This document shows, piece after piece, positions 29,271-39,218 of a stretch of 64,000 nt of DNA. The notes under the pieces are model-generated. The model was not told the origin of the DNA and made no database searches. It saw only the letters and a list, made by a program, of their open reading frames with translations. Within the stretch, counting starts at the first letter, position 1; the number at the start of each line of letters is the position of its first letter. Source of the DNA: Chitinimonas koreensis (GTDB taxonomy: Bacteria > Pseudomonadota > Gammaproteobacteria > Burkholderiales > Chitinimonadaceae). Both the position numbers and the translations under genes were made by a program. The stretch spans positions 3,931,001 through 3,995,000 of the forward strand of contig NZ_CP060704.1 of assembly GCF_014353015.1 (NCBI RefSeq), given 5' to 3'.

Positions 29271-30147
29271 CCTTGTGAAAACCCGCGCGAAGGCCTTCAG
29301 CATCGCGGTCATCAGCACCAAGGGCGGCGTCGGAAAGACCACCGTTGTCGCCAACATCGGCCCGCTGCTAGCCGAGCTCGGCTTCCGCGTGCTCATGATC
29401 GATGCGGACATCCAGCCGTCGCTCTCCAAGTACTTCCACCTGGAAGAGACGTCCACGCCGTACGGCCTGACCCAGGTACTTCATACCAAAGCGATTACCG
29501 AAAACGAGATCCGCCGCACCAGGTTCCCGAATCTGGACATCGTGGTGTCGGATGATACCGACTGCACACTGCAGCAATGGCTGTCCACGCGGCTCGATCG
29601 GGGAACCCGGCTGAAGATGGCGCTGGCCAGTCCTGCGGCCCAGGCATACGACTTCATTCTGATCGACACACAAGGCGCTGCTGGGCCGCTGCAGGAGGCG
29701 GCAGCCCTCGCGGCGGATCTCATGGTGTCGCCGGTGTCAGCGGACATCCTTAGCGCCAGAGAGTTTCTGTCAGGAACGCTCGACCTGCTCGAGCGTCTGG
29801 ACGCGGGAGCCGCCGTCGGCGCCGCCCCCGGCCCGATGAGGGCGGTGATCTACCGTCAAGAGCGCCTCCGAGACAGCCACCAAATCGCTGCAGGCATTCG
29901 AGGGCAATTCCTCGAGCTCCGCGGCAAAGTCACCATGCTCGACACGGTAGTCCCATCATCGAAGGTGTTCCGAGAAGCAGCAACGGCGTGCCTTCCGGTA
30001 CACCACGTAGAGCGTGATTGGGTCGATACCGTCGTCGACGAGCAAGGCCGGATTCGATCGATCGGTTCCGGCAGCAGCATCCTGCACCACCTCATCTGGG
30101 AATTGATCCCGTCCTTGGACGGCAAGCGCGTGGGGGTGGAGGACTGA
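29245..30147 (+). CDS. parA: ParA-type partition ATPase
   Basis: This 300-residue protein has the deviant Walker A KGGVGKTT at residues 26-33, the MIDADIQPSLS motif and Walker B FILIDTQG. It resembles the ParA/Soj proteins of PFGI-1-class elements, which stabilise the excised circle during growth. The ATG at 29245 has an AGGAG site nine bases upstream; the frame is open to 29152 but that part overlaps the upstream gene. parB follows after two bases. Confidence 0.9.
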   Translation: MFSPAKPHSLVKTRAKAFSIAVISTKGGVGKTTVVANIGPLLAELGFRVLMIDADIQPSLSKYFHLEETSTPYGLTQVLHTKAITENEIRRTRFPNLDIVVSDDTDCTLQQWLSTRLDRGTRLKMALASPAAQAYDFILIDTQGAAGPLQEAAALAADLMVSPVSADILSAREFLSGTLDLLERLDAGAAVGAAPGPMRAVIYRQERLRDSHQIAAGIRGQFLELRGKVTMLDTVVPSSKVFREAATACLPVHHVERDWVDTVVDEQGRIRSIGSGSSILHHLIWELIPSLDGKRVGVED

Positions 30148-30149
30148 CC

Positions 30150-31529
30150 ATGGCCAAGCTGAGCCATCTTCCCCTATCGCATACGCTGGCCGCTGCAGCC
30201 ACGCAGGCGACCAAGCCGAAGGCTGAGCCGAGCCGCGGCCGCGTCGATGTCGGAGCGTCGCTCAACCGGCAAGCGCCTAAGACTCAGCACAGCGCGCCGG
30301 CCGACCGGCCCGACATGCGCGTGGATCCCGACGGCTCGTCGATCTGGCTCAGCGTTTTCGACGTGGATTTTTATGACCGCAATCCACGCACGCAGCGCAA
30401 TCCGCAATACGAGGAGATCAAGGCGTCGATGATCGACCGGGTCGCCGAGGCGGACCGGACCGGCCAGGACATCCAGCCGATCAGCCAACCGGTGAAAGTC
30501 ACCCTGCGACCGAACGGCCGCTATGTTCTCGCAGGTGGTGGCAACACCCGACTCGAGATCCAACGCGAGCTCTACACCGAGACCAAGAACCCGCGCTATC
30601 GGATGGCGCACTTCATCTTCACGCCCTATCGCGGCGAGGCCCAGATACTGGCGGAGCATTGGCTCGAGAATGAAATTCGGTCGGGCACTTGCTTCTGGGA
30701 CAAGGCCAAAGCGATGGCCATGTTCCGGGCCGACTTTGCCGCCGAATTTGGCACATCAATCAGCTTGCGCGCGCTCGAAGAGAGACTGCAGGAGAAAGGC
30801 ATTCGCGTCTCCAAGACCGTGCTCCAGCAATATCTCTTCGCCGCCGACAACCTGCAGTCCCTTGGCCAGGCGGCGTATGGCTTGTCGCAGTACACAATCC
30901 GCCGCCTACTGCCGCTCTATAACCTCGTCGCGGAACTGGCCAAGTTGTCCGGCGACAGCCAGGAAGCAATTGGCCGGCTCCTCCACGACACGCTCGTGAA
31001 CATCGAGCACCGCTATGCCGAACACGGCGAGCTCACGATGGAGATCATCGAAGCCGGCTTCGATCAGACCGCGCGCGCGCGGTGGCAACGCACCTTGAGC
31101 GAGCTCGAAACGATCGACGAAGCGCGGAAGCGGGGCAGCCCCGCGGAAGCACTGAGGGCGCTTGCCGCCGGCGATGCCCCTGAGTCGCCCGAAGGCGCCG
31201 GCACTACGCTCCCGTGCGACCAAGAAGCAAGCCCGGCACCGCGTCGGCGCAGGACCACCACTACGGCCGCCGCGCCAAGCGAGCGCTTCCGCGGCGCGGC
31301 GGCTGCGCTGCTACAGACCGTCGACCTTCCAATCACGGCGGTACGCCAGGATGGCGACGCGCTGCAGCTGGACCATGAGCAGGTCGCAGGCCAGATCGAC
31401 TCTGCACCGCGTAGCGCGGTGTGGTGGCTTGTGGAACGGCTGGCAGATCCGGACAGCCCCATGGCAAGGCAAATCATCGACCTATTCGTTGCCGCGACGT
31501 CGCTCGAACGGTCGGCGCCGGGCAAGTAG
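30150..31529 (+). CDS. parB: ParB-family protein of PFGI-1-class elements
   Basis: This 459-residue protein matches the ICE ParB family (TIGR03764). An N-terminal basic region is followed by VDFYDRNPRTQRNPQYEEIKASM, then the ParB box YVLAGGGNTRLEIQREL (in place of the usual GERR). After it come YRGEAQILAEHWLENEIRSG, an HTH region and a long C-terminal helical part. It works with ParA on a centromere-like site that I could not locate. It starts two bases after the parA stop. Confidence 0.88.
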   Translation: MAKLSHLPLSHTLAAAATQATKPKAEPSRGRVDVGASLNRQAPKTQHSAPADRPDMRVDPDGSSIWLSVFDVDFYDRNPRTQRNPQYEEIKASMIDRVAEADRTGQDIQPISQPVKVTLRPNGRYVLAGGGNTRLEIQRELYTETKNPRYRMAHFIFTPYRGEAQILAEHWLENEIRSGTCFWDKAKAMAMFRADFAAEFGTSISLRALEERLQEKGIRVSKTVLQQYLFAADNLQSLGQAAYGLSQYTIRRLLPLYNLVAELAKLSGDSQEAIGRLLHDTLVNIEHRYAEHGELTMEIIEAGFDQTARARWQRTLSELETIDEARKRGSPAEALRALAAGDAPESPEGAGTTLPCDQEASPAPRRRRTTTTAAAPSERFRGAAAALLQTVDLPITAVRQDGDALQLDHEQVAGQIDSAPRSAVWWLVERLADPDSPMARQIIDLFVAATSLERSAPGK

Positions 31530-31533
31530 CGCC

Positions 31534-32154
31534 ATGAGCAACGATCTTTCGATCAAGACCTTGTCGCTGCTCCAGGTTGTGCAGTTGCTGCACACCGGAG
31601 AGCACGGACTATTGGTCGAAGCGGGTATCGGTCTCGACGTCCTGGAGCAACTGCGTGCGCTACCAATGCAAGACCTGTGCACGCTTGTCGAACAGGCCGA
31701 CTTGCAGGTGACGGTCCACATCGACCCCAGCAGCCTCAAGCGCTGCCTGGAGCGCCTGGCCGATCTCCGGGAGTCCCGGCTCCAGCTGGAGCAGTTTGTC
31801 CGCCGTGGTGCTTCGCCGGAGCTGCTGGCCAGGCTGTATTCGATGCCGCAACGCCACGTGCTGACGCTTCGCCGGGTGCTTGGCGTCGATGTACCGGTAG
31901 GGCGCCCCGCCCTGCCGCCATTGGATATCGCACTCTCGATCGAAGAAGACTGGGCTCGCATCCGTACGGAAACCGATGACCCACGGCAGCAATACCTGGC
32001 CCTGCTCGAGCGGTATCCGGCGTATTCGCTGACGGCGCTCACTGCCGTCATCGACTCGTCGACAAAGAAGGGCAACAACAAACGATTTCCCCAAGCACCA
32101 GGGGTGGCAGCCCCTGTTCCCGTGCGCCCGCGCACACGACAACTGGAACCATAA
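31534..32154 (+). CDS. DUF2857-like protein
   Basis: This 206-residue protein lies where PFGI-1-class elements carry a DUF2857 gene, between parB and the STY4528-family gene. It has a leucine-rich helical first half (LLQVVQLLHTGEHGLLVEAGI) and PQRHVLTLRRVLGVDVPVGRP in the middle. The family call rests on position and general pattern. It starts four bases after the parB stop. Confidence 0.65.
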   Translation: MSNDLSIKTLSLLQVVQLLHTGEHGLLVEAGIGLDVLEQLRALPMQDLCTLVEQADLQVTVHIDPSSLKRCLERLADLRESRLQLEQFVRRGASPELLARLYSMPQRHVLTLRRVLGVDVPVGRPALPPLDIALSIEEDWARIRTETDDPRQQYLALLERYPAYSLTALTAVIDSSTKKGNNKRFPQAPGVAAPVPVRPRTRQLEP

Positions 32155-32166
32155 GAAAGGTAAAAG

Positions 32167-34265
32167 ATGAGCACCGCCCCCCTCTCCAATGTTTCGCCGA
32201 TGGCCTCGCCATCCGCGAAGCAGCTGCGGCATCGCTTCGCCGCGACAGTCGCAGCAATCTGGCGCGCCGCGTCCGGCGCCAACAGCATCGCGGTTCCCCG
32301 CGCGCTGATTCGCCTGCTTGGCGGTGACATCAAGGCCGCCGTGATGCTGTCGCAAGCGGTCGTTTGGCAGCGTGAGGCGCTCGATACCCAGCCGCGCGAC
32401 CACGGCTGGTTCTATCGCAGCGCCGCCGACTGGCATGCGGCGACGCGGTTGACGCCACGGGAGCAGGAGCGGATCCGGCGCAAATTGGTGTCGCTCGGCT
32501 TTCTTCAGGTGGAGCGCAACGGATACCCGGCGACGCTGCAGTTCTATCCCGACGTGCCCGCAATGGCTGCCGCAATCGGGTGCCGGGAACAGGAACTGTT
32601 CCCCCGGCCGCGACACGGCGAACCCCTGGCGCCGACCACGGATGTCCGGCAGGTCGACCGCTCGGTCTCGCTGCTCGGCCGCATCATCTACCTGCCCGAA
32701 TTGATGGATGTCTGCGAACAGAACGCCGGCGCCACGCTGCTGCTGTGCCACCTGCTGGGCCTGCACTTCTGGCACAACGTCACGTATGGCCAAGCGGTGT
32801 ACTGGTTCACCAGCTCCGCGGCGGAACTCGAATTCGCCACCGGGCTGCCGGAGAAGGCACAACTGCTTGCGCGGCGCGTGCTGCAACGCCAGCAGATGAT
32901 CCTCGAACGGCGCCTGCGCCCCGAGGCACCGCTCGAGTATCAGCTGTACCTGCGGGGCGTCCTGGCGGCGTTCATTCGCGCCGGCGGATCCATTGGCTCA
33001 CCTGCCGCGCTCCCAGTCGCCGAGCTGGATCCTCCGCGTGTCGTCGACCAGGTCGGGCAACCGACGCGTCGGCCCGGATCCAGCATTCGCGTCGGCCGGT
33101 ACGTGGCCAACGGCGCCGGCAAGTCGGCGGCACGCATCGTCGGCGCATTCGACCAGCTCGAGCGCGCCGAGCTCGACCCCATTCTCACGGCCGCACCGCT
33201 GACCGCTGGCACGCGCCCTTCGTCCCCGACACCCTGCAGCAGCCCCGCTGGATCGGCCCATCCATCTCCGTCCGGCTCGACGGTACGTCGATCAGCGGAC
33301 GATTCGACCTGCTGTCTCACCTGCGCCTGCAGGCGGCCGGCCAGCAAACAGTTACGACAAATCGGCGGAACGTGGACGACGTCAACGCAGACCATGGAAC
33401 TGCCAGCAAAGCCAATATGGACACGGCTCTCAGCGGTTTTGCACATGCATGTGCGGACAGCGATGCGCTGAGGACAGATTCGCAAAATGCGCCTGTCCTC
33501 ACCCCTTCCAGCGAGGTGTCCGCAGGCAGTCACGCTGAGGACAGGCCTGCGGACAATCCCCCAGTTTCGACAATTCCGCGGGACCTATACAGAGAACAGC
33601 TTTTTGTCTCCGTAGAACCATCAAAGACAACAACCACCGACAGTGACACTGAACAGGCGCGCGAGCGCGCCGTGGCGGTGCTGGCAAACAACGAAACCCC
33701 GATTCAACTCGCGTCGACGCGCCCGCAACCCATCGACCTGAACAGCTTGGTCTGGCCGCCGTGCCTGGCGCACCGGCAGGAGCACCGATCTGCACGCAAC
33801 GCAGTGCACGATCTCGCGCGCGGACTGCCGCACGCCGCCTTCCAGGCCGTGCTGGATGAAATGACGTTCATCAACCGCACCAAGTCCATCAAAAGCCCTG
33901 TCGGCCTGGCTAGAACGCTGCTCAGCTGTGTGCGCAACGGCACGTTCTCGCCCAATGGTGCGGACCTGGTGCTCGAGCAGCGTCAGCAGGCGCAGCGCAA
34001 TGCGGCCGACCGAGCCAAGCAGCACGAACACTGGAAGCGAGCAGCGCTGCAGAAGGCAACAGCCCCTCGCAAAGCCCTGACCAATCCCGTTCACAAGCCG
34101 GTGCATGGCTGGACGCCCTTCCCCTGCACTGCAGCAAGCAGTGCGGGAGCGAAGGCAGCGGAGCTCCAGTACTGGCCCGACATCGCTGCAATCCGATCAC
34201 ACGGCACCACTGCACGGCGCGCCGCGCTGACACGGCAGAACGACCAGGAGCGCCATCATGGATGA
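32167..34265 (+). pseudogene. STY4528-family replication protein, one base missing
   Basis: The frame from 32167 is natural to about residue 337 (FDQLERAELDP) and then turns unnatural, ending at 33471. The adjacent frame is natural from there (DRWHAPFVPDTLQQPRW to the stop at 34265). One base is missing, most likely in the C run at 33177-33180. Restored length is about 699 residues. The N-terminal half (VPRALIRLLGGDIKAAVMLSQAVVW, then a winged-helix part) and the position between DUF2857 and dnaB fit the STY4528 pathogenicity-island replication family. The C-terminal third contains a conserved-looking SPVGLARTLL-CVRNGTF helix pair. Confidence 0.7.
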
Positions 34266-34371
34266 GGATTTCGGCGGCACCTTTGACGAGCTGGAGGCCG
34301 ATCTGGAGGGGACCGCTTTGTCACTGAGGCCGCTGACGCCGCGCATCGCAGTAGCCAAAGCGCACCCATGA
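34258..34371 (+). CDS. 37-residue linker gene coupled to dnaB
   Basis: The ATG at 34258 overlaps the stop of the STY4528-family gene, and its stop overlaps the dnaB start (ATGA at 34368-34371). It encodes an acidic N-terminus (MDEDFGGTFDELEADLEG) and a basic C-terminus. The double overlap suggests it is translated, whether for its peptide or to couple dnaB to the gene before. No family is recognised. Confidence 0.45.
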   Translation: MDEDFGGTFDELEADLEGTALSLRPLTPRIAVAKAHP

Positions 34372-35728
34372 TTCGAACACCGCCGCAGTCGGTCGAGGCC
34401 GAGCAATCCGTGCTCGGTGGACTCCTGATCGACAACACGGCGTGGGATCGGATCGCGGATGTGGTCAAGGAGGTCGATTTCTATCGCGGCGACCATCGTG
34501 TCATCTTCCAGCACATCGCCCGGCTGGTAGAAACCGGCCGGCCGGCCGACGCCGTGACGGTGGCCGAGTCGCTCGACAACGCGAATCAGCTGTCCTACGT
34601 CGGTGGCATGACGTACCTGGCCCACCTGGCGCAGAACGTACCGAGCTCGGCCAACATCAAGCGCTACGGCGAGATCGTGCGAGAACGCTCGATCATGCGC
34701 CAGTTGGCCGTCATCGGCGCCGAGATCTCCGAGGCGGCCTACAACCCGGCCGGCCGGGATGCCGGCCAGCTGCTCGACGAGGCCGAACGCAAGGTCTTCG
34801 AGATCGCGGAGCAGTCGGCGCGGGGAAAACAGGGCTTCCTGGGCATGCAGGAACTCCTCAAGGAGGTGGTCACCCGCATCGACACGCTCTACAGCCGCGA
34901 CAACCCGGATGAGGTCACCGGCATCCCGACTGGCTTCACAGACCTGGACAGCAAGACCTCGGGCCTGCAGCCGGGCGACCTGATCATCGTAGCGGGACGC
35001 CCGTCGATGGGGAAAACGGCCTTCAGCGTCAATATCGCCGAGAACGTGGCGATCGAAGCCGGCAAGCCGGTGGCGATCTTCTCCATGGAAATGGGCGGCG
35101 CCCAGCTGGCGATGCGGATGATCGGTTCGGTCGGCCGGCTCGACCAGCACAAGGTCAAGACCGGCCGGCTCGAGGACGACGACTGGCAGAAGCTGACCTA
35201 CGCCGCCGGCAAGCTCAGCGAGGCCAATATCTTCATCGACGAGACGCCAGGCCTGACCGCGCTGGAACTACGCGCGCGCGCACGGCGGCTGGCACGCCAG
35301 TTCGACGGCCAGCTCGGTCTGATCGTGATCGACTACATCCAGCTGATGTCGGGCTCGGGCAAGGACCAGAACCGGGCCACCGAAGTGGGCGAAATCTCGC
35401 GTTCGCTCAAGGGCCTGGCCAAGGAATTGCGGGTGCCCGTGATCGCGTTGTCCCAGCTCTCCCGGGCCGTCGAACAGCGCGCAGACAAGCGTCCCATGAT
35501 GTCCGACTTGCGCGAGTCCGGTGCCATCGAACAGGACGCCGACCTGATCATGTTCCTGTACCGCGACGAGTACTACAACCGCGATTCTCCCGACAAGGGA
35601 CTGGCCGAAGTGATCGTCGGCAAGCACCGGAACGGTCCTACAGGAGTGGTCAAGTTGGTGTTCCAGGGCACTGGTCCCGCTTTGAGAGCGCGGCGCACGG
35701 CGCCTGGGGCGACCTGCCGGACCACTAG
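34368..35728 (+). CDS. dnaB: Replicative DNA helicase DnaB (3' end frameshifted)
   Basis: This is a complete DnaB: the N-terminal domain (PPQSVEAEQSVLGGLLID), the linker, and the RecA-like motor with Walker A GRPSMGKTAF (near residue 210), Walker B LIVIDYIQL and KHRNGPTGVVKLVFQ near the end. As read, the frame leaves the family after LVFQG and runs to 36296 through the next gene. Adding one G at 35666-35668 gives the expected ending HWSRFESAAHGAWGDLPDH and a stop at 35726-35728, for 453 residues. Only the last 19 residues are affected, so it may still work. It would load on the excised circle. Confidence 0.9.
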
Positions 35729-35747
35729 ACGAATCTTGGAGGAAATC

Positions 35748-36296
35748 ATGGATGCGCAAGTACTAGAGAAATGCCGCCTGTGCCGATGCCGCCTCGATGC
35801 CAGCGAGGATGACGACTTGGTGCTCGAGCTGTGCTGCTCATGCAAAGCACGCCCGGAAGCCCGCCGGCTTGGCGTGCAGTCGCCCAGCGGAATCGCGTCA
35901 AGAGCAAGCACGTCGAGCACATCGCAACCGAAAGCTGCCCGTGATTTCACCCCCGCGGAGAAGGCGCTCGTCAGCAAGGTCCACGGCTACATGCCGGCGC
36001 AGCAGTTGCTGAGCATTCTCAACGAGCGCCTTGCCTGCGACCTTGGGCCAGATGCATCGCCGTACAGCATGGACCAACTACATGCGGCAATCGGCAACGC
36101 AGGATTGTCCGTTCCAGCGGGCGGACATGACTGGGCCAGCCTGCGGAAGCTCCTCGCCCAAGCATCGCGAAGCGGCGTGCTCGATGTCATCGACGAGCAG
36201 GTCATCAACGACTTTGCCGTGGTGTTTTCTCTCAACCCCAAACAGGTCCTGGGCCTGAAAGACATCATCCTTCAAACAAAGGGAGATCGGGAATGA
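35748..36296 (+). CDS. Zinc-finger protein downstream of dnaB
   Basis: This 182-residue protein has its own GGAGG ribosome site. The N-terminus holds four Cys in two CxxC pairs (KCRLCRCRL and LCCSCKARPE), a likely zinc ribbon. A Ser/Thr linker is followed by a helical domain (AEKALVSKVHGYMPAQQLLSILNERL). It is in the same frame as the unrestored dnaB frame, so an uncorrected reading would fuse the two. Its stop overlaps the next start (ATGA). Confidence 0.7.
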   Translation: MDAQVLEKCRLCRCRLDASEDDDLVLELCCSCKARPEARRLGVQSPSGIASRASTSSTSQPKAARDFTPAEKALVSKVHGYMPAQQLLSILNERLACDLGPDASPYSMDQLHAAIGNAGLSVPAGGHDWASLRKLLAQASRSGVLDVIDEQVINDFAVVFSLNPKQVLGLKDIILQTKGDRE

Positions 36297-37237
36297 AGCG
36301 CGCCGTGATCCAACGCAATGAAATGCTCGGCGCTACCCTCAACTACGGCGGGCAGCCGATCGATTTGTCGGAATACGCCACAACGGGATTGCTCGCCGTC
36401 GCGGTCGGCCCCAGGGGAAATGGGAAGACCAACGCCGGACTCGTAACCGCCGAGCAGCTCGCCAAGCAAGGTTGGGTCTGCGTACTGATCGATCCGGAAA
36501 GCGAAATGGAATCGATGTACGGCGATGCCGTCGCCCACGCCGCCGACCTTCGCGATCGCCTGGTCCAGCGCGATCAGTCGATCATCGTGGTCTGTGCTCA
36601 AGATGCCACCGAGTTCATTCCGTACGGGCGCGCCATCCTCGAGGTCGCCGACGAATATCGCAAGCCGATCCTTGTGGTAATTGATGAAGGACAGTTGTTC
36701 AGTGCAACCAGGCAACGCGCGAACGACATTGGCGAAGCCGCCGACATCATCAACGAATTTGCCGGCCGGGGCCGAAAGCGTGCACTGGACTTGTTCATTA
36801 CCGCGCTGCGCTACACCGGAACCCTGCACCGCTCGATCTTCAGCAACAAGAATTTGACCCTGATCGGCTGCCAGGAAGATCCGACAGCGTGGGCGGCGCT
36901 GGCTCCACAGTTCCGTGCGTCAAAGATCGAATTCAACGACTTGAATGCGCTCGCACCTGGGGAGTTCTTCTGCTTCAGCCGCCGCGGCGTCGAGAAGGTT
37001 CGAATGCCGATGTCGGAAGCGCTGCGGCGGGTTGCACCAAAGGCAAAGGCAGTAAAGCGAGCATTGCCCACAACGTTCCGCCAATGGAATCAGGCGATGG
37101 CCGACATTCCTGCGGAACGGCTGGCCGCCCTGACCGATCCCGTGATCAATCTGCTTGGCGCGGTAGCCGGGCTGTCGGTCCAGCAGATGAGGTCCGGCAT
37201 GACTGCGCTGCAGGACGAGCTGGAGCTACGTCAGTGA
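36293..37237 (+). CDS. HerA/FtsK-like ATPase
   Basis: This 314-residue P-loop ATPase has Walker A VGPRGNGKTNAG near residue 40, a VLIDPESEM strand, Walker B ILVVIDEGQLFS and a sensor region GRKRALDLFITALRYT. This is the layout of HerA/VirB4/DUF87 hexameric pumps, but shorter and without an N-terminal barrel. It is coupled to the neighbours on both sides by four-base overlaps, and the next two genes encode multi-HTH proteins. The three may form a DNA-handling complex. Confidence 0.75.
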   Translation: MKRAVIQRNEMLGATLNYGGQPIDLSEYATTGLLAVAVGPRGNGKTNAGLVTAEQLAKQGWVCVLIDPESEMESMYGDAVAHAADLRDRLVQRDQSIIVVCAQDATEFIPYGRAILEVADEYRKPILVVIDEGQLFSATRQRANDIGEAADIINEFAGRGRKRALDLFITALRYTGTLHRSIFSNKNLTLIGCQEDPTAWAALAPQFRASKIEFNDLNALAPGEFFCFSRRGVEKVRMPMSEALRRVAPKAKAVKRALPTTFRQWNQAMADIPAERLAALTDPVINLLGAVAGLSVQQMRSGMTALQDELELRQ

Positions 37238-38232
37238 CGAATGAACTGCATACCGACGACATGGCCAGCTGGGAGCAGTTTGTAATTACCCACGGATGGA
37301 AGGCATGGGCATACGACCTCGCGGCGGTCCTAGGACAATCAGTTCAAGAAATTGAACGCGTCCGCAGCACCGGGGCTTGCACCCAGCTCCGGACCACGAA
37401 GAGGTTCGCTGAGCTCTTCACGCTTTGGCACGGACGCCAGCCCACTGATGATGAATGGCCAATGCCATTCAGATACCAGCGGCGCGGCACATATGAATGG
37501 CAACCGCCAGAGCTCGCCCTGTTGGCGGGCCTGGTGGGGCAATTGGGTGTCGCGGACATCGCCAAAGTACTGACGAGCCGACTGCGTACACGAACCAACG
37601 ACCCCGAAGCGGAGCGTACGCCCACCGCGGTCCAGAATCAGATCGGGCGGATTGGGCTCCAAAGCAAGGACGTACTCGGCGGATTGACCACCGCCGATGC
37701 CGGCCGCGACGTTGGAGCGCTTTCGGTCGTTCAGCAGGCGATCAGAAGTGGTCAGCTATCCACAATCAACATCGGACCGCGGCGGGTAGTGCCTTTCGAC
37801 ATCTGGGAACGCTGGAAGGCCAAGCGGACGCTACCGCCCCAGGGGTACGTGCGATTGAGTACCCTTCGCACGCCGCTGGCGATCAGGAGCGACAAGCTAT
37901 CCGAATACGCACGCATGGGATATGTCCCGACCGCCATACGCTGCAACACCTATGGCGCCAAAGGACCGTCCACGCAGTTTGGCACCTGGTACATCGACGA
38001 AAAGCTCGCTGTCGAGCTCGTGGCTGCTCGGCGCGCCGGCCGACCAATGCCTTGGCACGGCAAGCCGTTGATCGACAACCTCAGGAAGACCTTTCAACTC
38101 TGGGAAGAACGCAAGCATCCGCCTACATGTAAGACCTGCATCGAAATCTGGGGCGAAGTAGGAGTACCACGATCCTTCGATGATTATCTCAAGCACTACC
38201 CGCCCTGGCCCACGGCGCGAAACGCCATCTGA
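37234..38232 (+). CDS. Multi-HTH DNA-binding protein
   Basis: This 332-residue protein has a GTG start overlapping the ATPase stop (GTGA). Several predicted helix-turn-helix units occur: WAYDLAAVLGQSVQEIERVR near the start, TPTAVQNQIGRIGLQ in the middle, and a MerR-like piece (GALSVVQQAIRSGQLSTINIGPRRVVPF). The end carries two CxxC-like Cys (PPTCKTCIEIW). It looks designed to bind several DNA sites in a row. No family is recognised. Confidence 0.65.
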   Translation: MTNELHTDDMASWEQFVITHGWKAWAYDLAAVLGQSVQEIERVRSTGACTQLRTTKRFAELFTLWHGRQPTDDEWPMPFRYQRRGTYEWQPPELALLAGLVGQLGVADIAKVLTSRLRTRTNDPEAERTPTAVQNQIGRIGLQSKDVLGGLTTADAGRDVGALSVVQQAIRSGQLSTINIGPRRVVPFDIWERWKAKRTLPPQGYVRLSTLRTPLAIRSDKLSEYARMGYVPTAIRCNTYGAKGPSTQFGTWYIDEKLAVELVAARRAGRPMPWHGKPLIDNLRKTFQLWEERKHPPTCKTCIEIWGEVGVPRSFDDYLKHYPPWPTARNAI

Positions 38233-38252
38233 CCCGACCGTGGGACCCTGGT

Positions 38253-39146
38253 TTGACGCTTGCCGAAGTGGCGCTGCAGGCAGCCTGCGACATCGAACGC
38301 GTTCACCGCGCAGTGGACTGCGGCATGCTCTCCGTGAGCGTGGAGTCGGGCGAGCAATATGTGAGCCGAACCGACGCCACCAAGTGGATATCCAGAAAAT
38401 GTCCGAATGGGGAGAGCGATGAATCCTGGATTTCCGTCGAGACTGCATGCAAGCAGTACTTGTTCGCAGATGCAGAGCTACGCGGCTTCATCGCGCAAGG
38501 TGTACTGCCGTCAAAAGTCGGGACAGCGGGTGCAGCCCGCGGCGTCGTATACGTGGCGCGCCATCAATGTGGCCAGCTTCGGGAGCGGATCGGGTTTACC
38601 GAAGAGCAAGCGGCACAACGAATCGGCGTCACCATCGAGCGATTTCGCGTTCTCGTCGACGGCGTGAATTGGCGCAAAGCTGAGGGGATCCCGCTGGTGA
38701 CCATCCAGGCGGTCATCAAGCGACTCGAGTCCCGAGCAGGCTACACACTCGAGGAGGCCGCAGCGGAACTCGGCACAACAGTGGAATGGATCAAAGCGCG
38801 CCGCGATGACGGCACCATCAAGATCGCCAAGGCGAAGTGGGATCGACGTCGCCTCTATGTCACCGCGCCGATGTTGGAACGACTACGACAAGCGCTGGCG
38901 GCCCCAACATACCGAGACCAGCTGTCTGAGGACTGGCTCAGCTTGAGCGACGCAGCCTATGAGGCCGGCGTCTCGACAACGACGCTTTGCAAGTGGGGCG
39001 ATTGCAAGGAGCTCGATCGCCGTATTTCCACCACCGGATGGCGCTACCACCGAGAAGCAGTGCGCGCGAAGGCACGCAGCTACTGGAAATCCGTTCGCTT
39101 CCACCGCGCCACGCCACCTGCGTGGTTGCAGGCCGAACTGAATTGA
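38253..39146 (+). CDS. Multi-HTH DNA-binding protein, related in design to its neighbour
   Basis: This 297-residue protein has a TTG start with a GGGA ribosome site. It has at least four HTH or MerR-like units: LAEVALQAACDIERVHRAV, FTEEQAAQRIGVTIERFRVLV, TLEEAAAELGTTVEWIKARR and LSDAAYEAGVSTTTLCKWG. This is a tandem array of the same fold in one chain. It directly follows the first multi-HTH protein and the ATPase. No family is recognised. Confidence 0.65.
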   Translation: MTLAEVALQAACDIERVHRAVDCGMLSVSVESGEQYVSRTDATKWISRKCPNGESDESWISVETACKQYLFADAELRGFIAQGVLPSKVGTAGAARGVVYVARHQCGQLRERIGFTEEQAAQRIGVTIERFRVLVDGVNWRKAEGIPLVTIQAVIKRLESRAGYTLEEAAAELGTTVEWIKARRDDGTIKIAKAKWDRRRLYVTAPMLERLRQALAAPTYRDQLSEDWLSLSDAAYEAGVSTTTLCKWGDCKELDRRISTTGWRYHREAVRAKARSYWKSVRFHRATPPAWLQAELN

Positions 39147-39185
39147 CGGTCACGATTGTGGATGCAAACCGATTCGGTAGTGCGT

Positions 39186-39203
39186 TGTCCACATATGCGG
39201 ACA
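39186..39203. promoter_or_regulatory. Palindrome family, copy 1
   Basis: TGTCCACATATGCGGACA, with one mismatch in the arms, ends 15 bases before the ATG at 39219 and abuts the ribosome site. It belongs to the repeat family TGTCC-N-CAYRTG-N-GGACA seen from 39.2 to 45.9 kb. Confidence 0.75.
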
Positions 39204-39218
39204 AGCTGGAGATAACAA

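Noticed and set aside
34368..36296. Genuine fusion of DnaB with a zinc-finger protein
   Set aside because: The expected DnaB ending is fully present one frame away with its own stop, and the zinc-finger gene has its own ribosome site.
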